Positions 13,875 through 24,394 of a stretch of 57,115 nucleotides of DNA are shown piece after piece. Positions within the stretch are counted from its first letter, which is position 1. The number at the start of each line of letters is the position of its first letter. The DNA comes from Entophlyctis helioformis (lineage: Eukaryota; Chytridiomycota; Chytridiomycetes; Chytridiales; Chytriomycetaceae). The notes below the pieces were generated by a model. It was given only the letters and a program-made list of their open reading frames with translations. It was not told where the DNA came from and did not search any database. The translations under genes and the position numbers were made by a program. Location: NCBI GenBank assembly GCA_025526915.1, contig JAHLKH010000179.1, forward strand, positions 1-57,115, written 5' to 3'.

Positions 13875-14578
13875 TGGATTGTCGTGTTTTTGGCCAAGTC
13901 GCCCACAGCTGATCATGTTTCGTTGTTGGTCGGGTGCTGCCAAGTCGGGGCCGGCGGGAGCGACTGCTGCCACACTTGCACGAGCACAACGGCATGCACC
14001 ACCACAGGGAGCAGCCGCAGCAGCCATGGTTCGTTGAGCACTGTGTGTAGTGCCAGCTTGGCCGTCAGCTCACCGCTTGTGATGTGGACATGCCGGCAGA
14101 GACTGGCTGCGTCAAGTTTGTCCTCTGCGTCAAGCTTCCAGCCGCTGTTCAACGGCGCTCATGCAGCCACCTCTGCAGCCGCCTCTGCATCTGGATCTGC
14201 ACCGAGTGCATTCACATCAGGACCGTTTGCATCGTCGGCTCCATTCACATCGTCGTCGTTGCCATCGTCAGCGCCAACACAGTCTGCATCCCTCGGACGG
14301 GCAGGCAGCATCGGCACAACAGAAGGCGAGACGACGGCACTGCTGACACTTTGCCAGATCCGGGCTGCTTTGGGGCTGCACTATGGCACAATCGGCATCG
14401 ACGACCATTAACAGCCCTCGGCGATCGTCTCTGCACACTTTCAGGAGGAGAAGGATGGAAGCAGCACGATCCATGCTGAATAAACCCAAGCATGATCTGC
14501 ACAAGGTACATGTGTATTGCAAACATACAAACATGGCACTGGGAAGCATCAAGCGCGACGGCCGGACGACCACCGTGG
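13875..14578. other. intergenic, 704 bp
   Basis: Upstream region of the MAP kinase gene and downstream region of the GT34 gene. Open frames are present on both strands, but they lack a consistent splice structure or recognisable protein motifs. I see no supported gene. Confidence 0.5.
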
Positions 14579-15547
14579 TCACTGAATGACCTTTTCGCAG
14601 TACTCTTTGAACATGTCTGGAAATCCCTCCCAGCGTGTTAAGGACGGGAAGTGAATGACCAGATCGCCCTCCTCCCAGGTCGCAGCAAAGTTGTTCTCTC
14701 CGCAGATCACGGGATGGTACGAGTTTAGGAGCTTCTGTGAGATGAGCTTGACGTGGGTTTTGGCCTCGAATCGCTCGTCCTTGAGCACCTCGATGATGGC
14801 TGCGTTTTCCCACCACTCGCGAGGCTGGGCATGCTCGTGCTTGTACACTATCGATGCGATCCGATCCGCACGTCAGTTGCAGGGATCGCTGCAGCGACAC
14901 GCTCAGCGACCATGGCTGGCAGCCGTACCTTCTTCGAGGAAGCCCAGCGACCAGTTGGACGCCTTGATGAGGAAACTGCCCGTGTTTATGTCGTTGCAGT
15001 CGCGGGCGACGATAAGGTCGTAACGGTCGTCGATCAGATCCGTGACCGTTTTGTTGTAGTTGGTGATGACAGTGTCCATGTCCAGCGACCACAGCCACTT
15101 GTGCTGCCCCTGCCGGATGAGATGCTGCAGAGCGATGATCTTGCTCCACGCAGGCGGCCTTGACTGGTCGAGGACGCTTGTTTGAAAGTACATGCCGTAG
15201 CCGTGCCTGTCTGCATAGGCTTGCTTGTTGTCGACGCTCAGATGGCCCCACAGCGGGTATCCAGGCGGAGTGTTGAGCACCACCATGCCCAGCATATCTC
15301 GGTTGCGCTTGTGGTCGACGAGCCATGGAGATGACTGTCTGTGCTGCTCCGGCGAGAGGGGCAGCTCATCCAAGCGGCTGCCTGCAGAGGCGTTGGCAGC
15401 AACAGACGAGTGCGAGCGACCAACGGCCGGCACCGGCCTGTTGATGGCCACGATGTTGACGGTGACCATTGTCATGCCCAGAATCGTTGCCAGCACGAAC
15501 GTTGCCATGCAGCAGGCTGTGGTTCGGAAGACCCGTGCCGCCTGCAT
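14579..15547 (-). CDS. GT34 family glycosyltransferase (Mnn10/Mnn11/Gma12-like)
   Basis: Two exons, 15547-14929 and 14847-14579, give 295 residues. The start is the ATG followed by QAARVFRTT; the more upstream in-frame TTG is not used. A single hydrophobic segment near residues 10-35 (ATFVLATILGMTMVTVNIVA) marks a type II Golgi membrane protein. The lumenal domain carries YPLWGHLSVDNKQAYADRHG, WSKIIALQHLI, the DxD-type metal and sugar-nucleotide site LWSLDMDTVI, ARDCNDINTGSFLIK and a C-terminal HFPSLTRW segment, all typical of GT34. Members transfer mannose or galactose to N-glycan outer chains; the donor sugar cannot be decided here. Such enzymes use GDP-mannose or UDP-galactose, which gives a loose link to the GMPPA gene nearby. 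Confidence 0.88.
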
Positions 15548-15812
15548 CTGTTGTGGAAAGCAGAGGGAAGGCTCAGGAGGCAAGGCTCAGGAGGCGTGAG
15601 GGCCGTCTGGGAACGAGGCGAGCTTGCTGCCGAGCAGATCGCCGAACAGGCCGTTGAACAGATCGGCGGGGAAGGCTGTTGGTCGAGCCATCCAGACTTG
15701 TGGGCATGCACAAAGCGGCCACTCTGCGGCCAATTGCGAACTGGCCGCATCCGCACAGCGGCATCCGCATCCGCATCCGCATTGCCGATCTTACCTCAAC
15801 TCAACCCACAGC
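15548..15812. promoter_or_regulatory. shared upstream region of GT34 (-) and AIFM3-like (+)
   Basis: A 265-bp divergent intergenic region. It contains a direct repeat GGCTCAGGAGGC (about 15570-15595) and a GCATCC tandem run (about 15750-15780). No canonical core element was recognised. Confidence 0.5.
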
Positions 15813-18744
15813 ATGTCAGCCCCCCAGGAATACGTTGTTGCCAAGGTCAACGACCTCAAGGATGGTGAAATGTGCGTCCGACGGCGGGCTGTGCGGCACA
15901 TGGCGCTCGTGGCTGGCGGCTGACTCGTGCTGTTGCCTGCACGCTGTTGCCTGCACGCTGTTGCCTGCCCGTGTTATGCAGGAAGGAAGTCACGCTCGGC
16001 TCGGCGGGCAAGGCGCTTCTGTCCAAGGTCGATGGCCGCTGTGAGTGCGCTGGCGCCGTGCTGCTCCTGCCTGCTTGCCTGTCTGCATGTCGGCCTGCCT
16101 GGCTGTCTGCCGTCCATGTGTCTGGCAGCCGATCTATGCACACACCTGGCTGCCCATCTGGCTGCCCATCTGGCTGTCCTTCTGACTGACCATGACATCA
16201 ACGTCAAACCGACCGACGACCCGACCGACTGACCCGACCGACCCGACCCCACACTGCCGCCAACAAACACGCCCCAGTCTACGCGACATCGCACCTGTGC
16301 CCGCACTACAAGGCGCCGCTCGCCAAGGGCACCATCTCCAGCGACGGCCGCGTCATGTGCCCGTGGCACGGCGCTTGCTTCCGTGTGCAGACGGGCGACA
16401 TCGAGGACGCTCCCTCGGTCGACAGCCTCGCCACCTTCAAGGTCCGCGCCATACTCGCTCGAGTGCCAAACAACCGCACCTGCTCTGACCGCAGTGCCCC
16501 CGATGCGTTGTCTGCTTACCGACGTTGATCACGCTCCGTATCGATTCATGCGCCATGCAGGTCTCCATCCGCGGCGACGACGTTGTTGTCAAGACCACTC
16601 CCGAGGGTACGTGCACGCCTCGAACTCGGCCAAAGCCGGCAGCACTCGGCCATGCAATGCAGATCAGCACAGAGACTTATGCCTGCTGCCAACCTGCCCA
16701 TGTGCCCTTGCAGAGGTCAAGCCCGGACGTCGTGCTCCCGTTGTCCGCAAGTACAAGCCGTCCAGAAAGACCGCCATTATTGTCGGCGGTGGTGCTGGTG
16801 GCCTGGTGGCCGCCGAGACTCTCCGCACTGTACGTGGCTGCTCGGCTTCTCCGTCTCGAGCGATGCAGGATGTGACTCTGACAGCCATCGCCTCTGTGTG
16901 TGTCTGCCTATGCCTTGGCTTGACTAGGAGGGCTTTGACGGCAAGATCATCATGCTGTCGCGCGAGCCGTACCTCCCCGTCGACCGCCCCAAGCTCAGCA
17001 AGGCGCTCAAGATCGACGCTGCCAAGGTCGCCCTGCGCGACGCCGAGCACTTTGAGAAGCTCAACATCACCGTCCGCCTCAGCACTGTACGTTGCTTGTC
17101 ATCCCCACAGTCATCTCGCCCCGTGCATCTCTCTCACACACCTCGGTCGCGTCATAGGTTGTCAAGTCGGTCAACACCAACGACAAGTTTGTCACGCTCG
17201 AGGATGGCGAGGAGATCAACTACAACCACCTTGTTCTTGCCACTGGCGGTGACGTACGTGTCCTTGCATGCACTGCTGGTCTCGGCCAGCCTTGGCTAGC
17301 GCGTGTATCACTGACGTGAATCCATGCAGCCCCGCACCCTTCCCATTCCTGGCAAGGACCTCAACAACATCTTTGTTATTCGCGATGTCACTCATGCCAA
17401 CGCCATCGATGCCGGTAAACCGCGAGTGCTCCTGCCTCTGCAGCCGTACATGGGCTAGTCTCTGACGTTGCAACCACTTGGCTTGGCATGACTGCATCAG
17501 GTCTTTCGTCGGTCGCTGCTGGCACCAAGCCCAACGTTGTCATTGTCGGCTCGAGCTTCATCGGCATGGAGGCTGCCAGCATTCTCGCCAAGCAGGCCAC
17601 CGTGACTGTAATTGGCATGGAAAAGGTACCCTTTGAGCGCGTTCTTGGTCTCAAGGTCGGATCGGCCCTCAAGAAGCTCAACGACGTCAACGGCATCAAG
17701 TTCAAGCTCGAGGCTCTTGTCGACCGCTACGAGCCGTCCCGTAAGCTAAAGGCACTGCCGCTGCCCACTGCAGGGCATTCGACTGACGGCACTCTTGACT
17801 GGTCGCTCAACAGCATCCAACGCCAAAAACGTCGGCTTTGTCGTTCTCAAGAGCGGCGAGAAGATCCCTGCCGATGTTGTCATTCTTGGTGCTGGTGTTG
17901 TTCCCCAGACGTCGTACCTCAAGGAGAGTGGCGTCAAGCTTGACCGCGACGGCGGTATCACTGTCAACGGCGACATGACCGTTCCCGATGTTGACGATGT
18001 CTACGCCGTTGGTACGTCTTTCCTCGTCCATCCATCCATCTACCAGTGCACTGCGCATGTGATGCTCATTTCTGTCTGCCATGACATAGGTGACATTGCT
18101 CGTTACCCATACCACATCACGGACGAGAACGTCCGTGTTGAGCACTGGAACGTTGCTCAGAACCAGGGCCGCGTTGCTGCCCTCAACATCATTGCCAACG
18201 AGAAGAACAGCAGTGTCATCCAGACATTCAAGCAGATCCCCTTCTTCTGGACCGTCCAGTTTGGCAAGTCTGTGCGCTACGCTGGCCACGCCACGTCCTT
18301 TGACAATGTCATTATCCAGGGCAGCACCGAAGTGGACGAGACGGGTGCCGGCCTCAGCTTCGCCGCCTTTTACTTCCGCGAGAAGCACCTTGTTGCCGTG
18401 TGCAGTGTTGCCAAGGACCCTGTTGTCGCACACGTGTCTGAGCTCATGCGTGTTGGCAAGGCTCCCACCGAGGCCCAGTTGCAGAGCGGCATCGATGTTC
18501 TGTCCATCCCGCTCGAGTGTAAGTTGTGCCATACCGCCGTCTCTGCACATGCTCAAGCACGATACTGACGCGAATCCTGTGCATGTGTGTGGGCTTGCCA
18601 ACAGCCGACGAGAAGTTTGTTGTCCTGCCCAAGCCCAAGAAGGCCGACGTGCGCAAGGACTCGTCCGAGTCTGTCCTCATTGCTGTCGCCTCGATCGCGG
18701 TCGTCAGTCTCATCGCCTTTATTGCCTCGAGCATGCAGGGATGA
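15813..18744 (+). CDS. AIFM3: AIFM3-like protein: Rieske [2Fe-2S] domain fused to a pyridine-nucleotide-disulphide oxidoreductase
   Basis: Twelve exons can be followed from MSAPQEYVV to SSMQG. The N-terminal domain (about residues 1-110) is Rieske: the cluster ligands are seen in HLCPHYKAPL and MCPWHGACF (CxH and CxxH). The flavoprotein part begins TAIIVGGGAGGLVAAETL (FAD-binding GxGxxG) and continues with NHLVLATGGD, VVIVGSSFIGMEAA (NAD(P)H-binding GxxxxG), ILGAGVVPQT and a late segment with VDDVYAVGD. This is the AIFM3/AIF-like architecture, which transfers electrons from NAD(P)H through FAD to a 2Fe-2S centre. The last exon adds a hydrophobic C-terminal segment (VLIAVASIAVVSLIAFIAS), suggesting a tail anchor, probably in mitochondrial outer membrane or ER. 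Animal AIFM3 lacks an obvious equivalent as far as I know. Confidence 0.92.
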
Positions 18745-19125
18745 AGAAGCGGTCCCCTGTAAGAGCCGGCACAGAGCACGAGTCCCACCGCTGCCAGCTG
18801 CCAATGATCTTGCGCTCGAGCCTTCCCTCTTTGACTGCTTCCAAGATCCCCGAGTGCAGGCATCCTTTGGTCTTTCCGCGCTGTCTCTCTGCCATGCTGC
18901 AAATGAATACAGATCGCCGAGCGCAGCCTTATCTGTTGCCACTTGCTGCATCTCTGCAGGCTATGATGGAATGGCTGGCACACACATCCCAGATCCGCTC
19001 GTTACAGCCACTTGGCTACTGCAACATTGCTTCGAAGCCATGACAAATCGATGCATTTACAGGACCTCTCTCCTCCTCTCTCAACGCCAAATAGGCATCG
19101 CTTGAAAAGCACAACCGTTGGGACG
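18745..19125. other. intergenic, 381 bp
   Basis: Lies between two plus-strand genes: 3' region of the AIFM3-like gene and upstream region of MORN3. Nothing beyond this was recognised. Confidence 0.5.
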
Positions 19126-20506
19126 ATGGACACGAGCGGCGGGAACGGAACGCAGCAACGGCACGCGCTCACCATAGCGCGGCATGCAGACATTGCCAAG
19201 GTGCCACGGTGGCAGGTCAAGGACCGTCTGTCGCAAAAGGCCGGTCCGCACGCGACCGTGTACCTCATCAATGGCGATCGGTACATTGGCGACTGGAAGG
19301 ACAACAAGCGGCATGGTAAGCCTGCCCGTCACGACCCATGACAGGCGTGGCGCGGCAGTCTGACGCCCGTCTCGGCACAATGTGTGCGTGCGTGTGGCGT
19401 GCGTGACCGACAGGCAAGGGCATGCACTACTACCGCAAGACCGGCAACCTCTACGAAGGCGAATGGGAGAACGACATGCGGCAAGGCTACGGCACGCTGT
19501 CGGTCCCGATCGACGCGACGCCGTCTGCGCTGCATGCGCCAGCAGGCAAGCCGCAGGCAGCGCTGGCGGGACTGTCGCGACTCGCGCACGAGGACGATCC
19601 CGTGCGTGAGGCCGACCCGTGCGACACGCTCAAACCGCCGCACCATCATGCGCATGTCCATGACGGCCACGGGGGCATGCCGCGGCAACCGACGCGGCCA
19701 ACAACGCCGAGCCATCGTGCGGCGGGCGGTGCGCGCCAGGTGCCGCAAGCCAAGCCGCTCGACGACGAGGACTCGGTGTTTGCCAAGTCGTCAAAGAAAA
19801 AGGGCGGCAGTGCAGGCGGCGGCGACGACGACGACGCCCAGCAGCTCCGAAAGGTGTATGCCGGGCAGTGGTACCGCGACAAACGCCACGGCGTGGGCAC
19901 GTACTTTTACCCCGATGCCAGCGTGTACGAGGGCAAGTGGGAAAATGATATGAAGGAGGGGTGGGGACGCATGCGGTACGCAGACGGCAGCGTCTACGAG
20001 GGCGAGTGGCACCACGAAATGCGGCACGGCCAAGGCATCCTTCTTCTGCGTAAATCACGCCTGCGGTGTGGGTGTCAGTGTCGTTGCGAATGTGCCGAGG
20101 GCTGACATGCAGTGCTGTGCGACAGGGAACGGCGATCGCTACGAGGGCATGTGGCTCAATGACGACAAAGAGGGTCCGGGAAAGTTTGTGTACAGGACCA
20201 AACGGCAGGCGTATGAAGGGGAATGGACCAAGGGCATGCCCAAGTGCGGGACATTGCGCGACTTGCCGCCGCTGCCTGGCCACCGCGAGAAGCAGTACCC
20301 GATCCCACCTGTAAGTCGTGCAGTTCAATGCTGTGCTGGTCGTGTTGGCATCGGGGGGACTGACTGCGAGATTGGCAACACAGATCCAGCTGAGCGATCC
20401 CAACGGCATCCTCGAGACGCAACGCCAGCTCATCTATGAAGATCGAGTGCAGCGCATGATGGGCGTCGACGACGACGACGAGGGAGCGGGCTATGAAGAC
20501 ATGTGA
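19126..20506 (+). CDS. MORN3: MORN repeat-containing protein 3 homologue
   Basis: The start chosen is MDTSGGNG at 19126; an earlier in-frame Met has no support. Five introns or fewer interrupt the gene, with donors gtaagc, gtaaat and gtaagt. MORN repeats are evident: GDRYIGDWKDNKRHGKG, GNLYEGEWENDMRQGYGT, YAGQWYRDKRHGVGTYF, SVYEGKWENDMKEGWGRM, SVYEGEWHHEMRHGQG and DRYEGMWLNDDKEGPG. The C-terminus KCGTLRDLPPLPG, then YPIPP and SDPNGILET, aligns with the MORN3-specific end (KCGTM.DF, FPIP, LDPDGVL), which makes this more than a generic MORN protein. MORN3 is linked to axonemes and sperm in animals, so a role at the zoospore flagellum is a reasonable inference. An insert of about 110 residues, rich in His, Pro, Asp and Lys, sits between repeats two and three. 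Confidence 0.9.
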
Positions 20507-20632
20507 CCGCACCAGCCCATCGAAGCAAGCCACAGATAAAAGCAGGGATAGAGAAACAATACATTGATACAATAGGAAATGGTGCACAGTGGAGATGGAG
20601 AGCGCGAGAGTGGTTGGACAGACACAGACAGA

Positions 20633-22993
20633 CTACGACACGATGCTGTCAATGTACTTCACGAGCCGAGACGCGTACCGGACAGGCTCCTCGACAGAGT
20701 TTTCAGGCGGCGGCGGTGGCGGAGGCGGCGGCGGCCCGCCGGCCACAGACCCAGCAGGCGGGAACAGGAACGACGAGAATGCCTGTCTGGGCGACAACAC
20801 AGTCGTCGGCGAGGCCGGCCCTCTGTCATCGTCACTGCTATCCAGACCGCGGTGGTCAGATCCGTCCGCTGCAGGTGCCGAGTCTGTCTTCTGCAGATCA
20901 ATGTCAGGGAACCGGCTGCTGTCGCTGGCCGACATGGATCCGCCCGAGACGGTCGGCCGACGGAGCTGGAATCGTCCAAGGGCAGTCAGACTGCGGGACC
21001 GCTTGTGAGTTAACGAGCGTCCGACGCCGAGCGCCGGTGCATCGGCGCGATCACTCAGCGGCGACAGCACGAGCCCGCTGCCAGCACCTGCTGCCAGCGT
21101 CGACGACGTCGGCGGGGACAAGGCGGACGAAGGCGTCGGCGAGATGGGCGGTGTGGTGAGACCGACGCCACGGTTGTACGATGGCGATCCAGTCGCAAGA
21201 GACGCGCTCGACGCCGAGAAAATAGACGTGAGCGCCACAGGGGCCGTGAGCATCTGGCTCGTCTGCTTCTTGACGTTGCGCTCGACCCATTTCATGACGT
21301 TGTACTTTTGGAGAGCGTCAATGAGCCCAAAGTAGTAGATCTCGTAGTCAACTTCCTCGGAGAGCGGGACGAGCGAGCTCATGCCGCCATGGACGTTCCG
21401 GTGGGCCGGCGCGTTGGGGTCGGTGGGCTTGAGAAGGCTGTCGCTTGTCAGTGGGGGCAGAATGTCGTGGTGCACGGGCGGCACAGGTGCGCCGTCCAAG
21501 ATATCCACAACAGCCGTGTTGGCATCCGACGAGCCATGGTGTGTGGCATCGTGAGAATGGCCAGCATTGGCAGCACTTGAAATAGTGCTCGTGCTCTCAA
21601 ACACCGGCCGACCACCTGGCTGGCCGCCATGCGAGCCACTGGCGAAAGACGAAGCGAGCGACTCGCGCGACATGCGGGTGCTTAACGGTTGCGGTGGCTT
21701 CTCGGTCGTGCCCGCCGTGCTGCCTGCACTGCTGCCGTTCGATGTCATCATGTTCATGAACACCACCGAGGCACGTAAGGCTGCCGCTGCCGCGGTAAAC
21801 GAGACCGATGCCGTGCTTGGATGGTTGACAGGAGCAGGAGGAGGAAGAACACGTTGACGCGTGTGCACGCCCACAAGGAGACTGTCGTCATCACATGGTC
21901 GTTGGTCAGTCAGCCGCTCATCTCATCTACATCCGTTCAATAGCGAGGCAGTGAGTGAGGCGACATACCTGTAGTCCATGAACCCATGCTGCTTGAGCAG
22001 GTTCGTGTCCTTGACAAGCCGTTGGAGCAGCCACGCCTTCTGCACATCGCCAATAGAGATCTGGTCAACAAGCCCCTCGATCAGCAGCCGGTTGTAGTCA
22101 AGCTCCTTGAGCGTCAGGTCCGATCGGTTCGCCAGCTGCGAATTGGCAGCCAGCACCGAACCCGCCGCGAGAACGCCACCCGACGATGCAGACGAAGATG
22201 CAGTAGATTCCGCCGATGAAGACGCCGATGACGATGATGACGACAAGAACAGGTCCAGAAGGTCATTTGGCTTGAGCGCCTCGCGGCCGACTGTCGATCC
22301 CTTGAAATCAAACTTGCGGTGGATGGGCAGCCGAGTATCAAACACATTGGCCATGAGCACAATATGCACTTTGCCATTGAACGCTGCCTGCGCCGTCGGG
22401 TTGCCGATGCTCCCTTGCCCGCCGTACCCACTGTTCGCCATGCTGTTTCCAGCATACGCATCGCGATCACGGTCCGATCCCGATGCCGATGCAGACGAGG
22501 CCATGACCGACGTTGAGAAAACAGCCGACCGGCGGTTGACCGTCTCGATCGTGTACAGGCCCAGGTACCGCGGCAGCAGCGTATCGCGGTTGCTTGCAAT
22601 AAATGGAAGGTACGCCGGCAGGAATGATTTCAGGTTGTCTGGCTCAGACCCGCGCAGAGTCTTGAACAGGAAGCGTCCAGACTTTGTGCGCATGAACGCT
22701 GTTCATCCCAAGTCAGTCAATTGGTTGCCGCCTCCATACACACCGCCGCCATACACACCGCAAACACCAAAGACTCACCTGCATCCGATTTGCCTTCGGT
22801 CATGCTGAAGAGGAGCGCTGCGCTGAGATCGTCCTTGAGGTCGTCCAGGTCGTATGCAAAGACTTCGCGCACAGCCGCAAACGCCACGGGGCAATGGTCG
22901 GTAAACTTGACGTGTCCGTAGTCCGGGATCGTCCATTCGTGGTGATGCTCGGCCGTGAAATGGTGGCGCTGGAGGTTGTTGAGCGCCTGACGA

Positions 22994-23026
<33 letters not shown>

Positions 23027-23904
23027 GACCGTGCTGACGATGGTGATGCGGCAGATGCTGCCGCCTGTGGTGCTGTGGCAGATTTCCACGAGATGGGCCA
23101 GAAGCGGGACGTGCGGACACTGGATCTGGATGCGACGGTGGCAGCCGCAGCCGGTCGCGGTGTTGGTGCAGCAGCAGACGTCGCAGTGACAGCTGCAGCT
23201 GTGTGTGCTGGTGATGTGCTGGGATCGGTTGTGGATGTGGCACCATACCCGACGACAGCGGCGGCTCGAAGCGCCTGCGACGGGCCAGCAATCGTTTCCG
23301 AGTCTGGTGGGAGAAGGGCTCCAGCCGACGGATTGGCCATCAGCGGCGTCGCAGCTGTCGGGCCACCTGACGCTTTGGTGGCGGTGACAGCGCCAACAGC
23401 AGGCGCAGTTGGTGCCAACGACGACGCCAGCGATTGCGGCTGCGGTTGCGCAGACGACAAGAGCCTGCGGTCGTCAGTCGACGCTGCGGACACTGCGGAC
23501 GCTGCAGCGGGCTCGCCGGCCAGAGCACGACGGAAGATGGACGGCCAGGCAATCGAGTCGGCCGGCAGCGTCTCTGGATTAAACTCCTGCGCATGCAGCA
23601 CGGCGTAGACGCAAATACGGAACGCCGTCACAGCCGGGTCTTCGGGCATGTCTGCGGCTTTCTTGGCAGCGGACGCCGCAGACGCAGGTGCGGCGGCAGG
23701 GCATCCCTCGGCATGCGTCGTGTGGCCAGAGGCTGTTGTGGCGAGGTGTGCACCATGGTGTGCGGCGTCTGGCGTGGCCGCTTCGGTGGAGGCGTCGGCG
23801 CCGCAGATGCATTGGGCTGTGAGGCCGGCTTCGAGTCCGGTCGGCGTGGCGCTCTCGGGCGACGAGAGCGCCGAGTACCCCGTGAGCAGGTTGGCAATGG
23901 GCCT

Positions 23905-23935
<31 letters not shown>

Positions 23936-24122
23936 TCGGTGTGTTAGCACTGCCGTCGGCGGGCAGGTGGACAGGCAGGCTGCATTCAAGCATCAGCCGA
24001 CATTACCTGAAGAGCATAAAGGCAAGCGGAATCAGGACGGTGATGCTCACGACAACGCTGACAACGAGAAGGAGCAGAGGCGACGCTGCGATGGCAGAGG
24101 GCAGCGCGGCAATGGGATTCAT
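20633..24122 (-). CDS. phosphatidylinositol-phosphate kinase (PIPK) with N-terminal transmembrane anchor
   Basis: Four exons, 24122-24007, 23902-22779, 22698-21969 and 21881-20633, total 3219 nt (1072 residues), fully in frame. Exon 1 encodes a hydrophobic segment (PLLLLVVSVVVSITVLIPLA), and a low-complexity linker of about 300 residues follows. The PIPK catalytic core comprises HVKFTDHCPVAFAAVREVF, GRFLFKTLRGSEPDNLKSFL (Lys of the ATP site), LPRYLGLYTIE, KFDFKGSTVGRE, LLKQHGFMDYSLLVGVHTR (the catalytic MDYSLL motif) and IYYFGLIDALQKYN. The C-terminus RYASRLVKYIDSI closes the fold. Family role: phosphorylation of PI4P or PI5P to PI(4,5)P2 at membranes. Human and yeast PIP5Ks are peripheral, so a built-in anchor is unusual. 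Ala/Ser-rich inserts interrupt the core, and a Pro10 run lies near the end. Confidence 0.9.
23907..23935 (-). repeat. (GAC)n repeat abutting a 3' splice site
   Basis: About nine to ten GAC triplets (GTC on the plus strand) lie between a CTAAC branch-like sequence (near 23943-23948) and the inferred acceptor gacag at 23903 of PIPK intron 1. The repeat itself supplies the acceptor AG. Confidence 0.7.
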
Positions 24123-24394
24123 GGGCAGCTGGGTCTGTAAGAAGTGCTGGCTGCTGCTGATGGACGGCCGCTGTGGCGTGCTGTCGCTGTTGCTTGTTGC
24201 TGCTGCTGCTGCTGTTGCTAGTGCAGACTGTGCACGGCTGCCGGTTGGTGGATCGCTGGCGAGATGCCCGCAAGCCATCAGTTGCCAAGCAACTCGACGT
24301 GAAACAAACGGCGCGTTTCGAAAGCCGCGTTTCACATTCAAGGGACGCGGCCATTTTCGGCACTCCTTCATTGAGCGGCAAACAGAAGGCGGGG

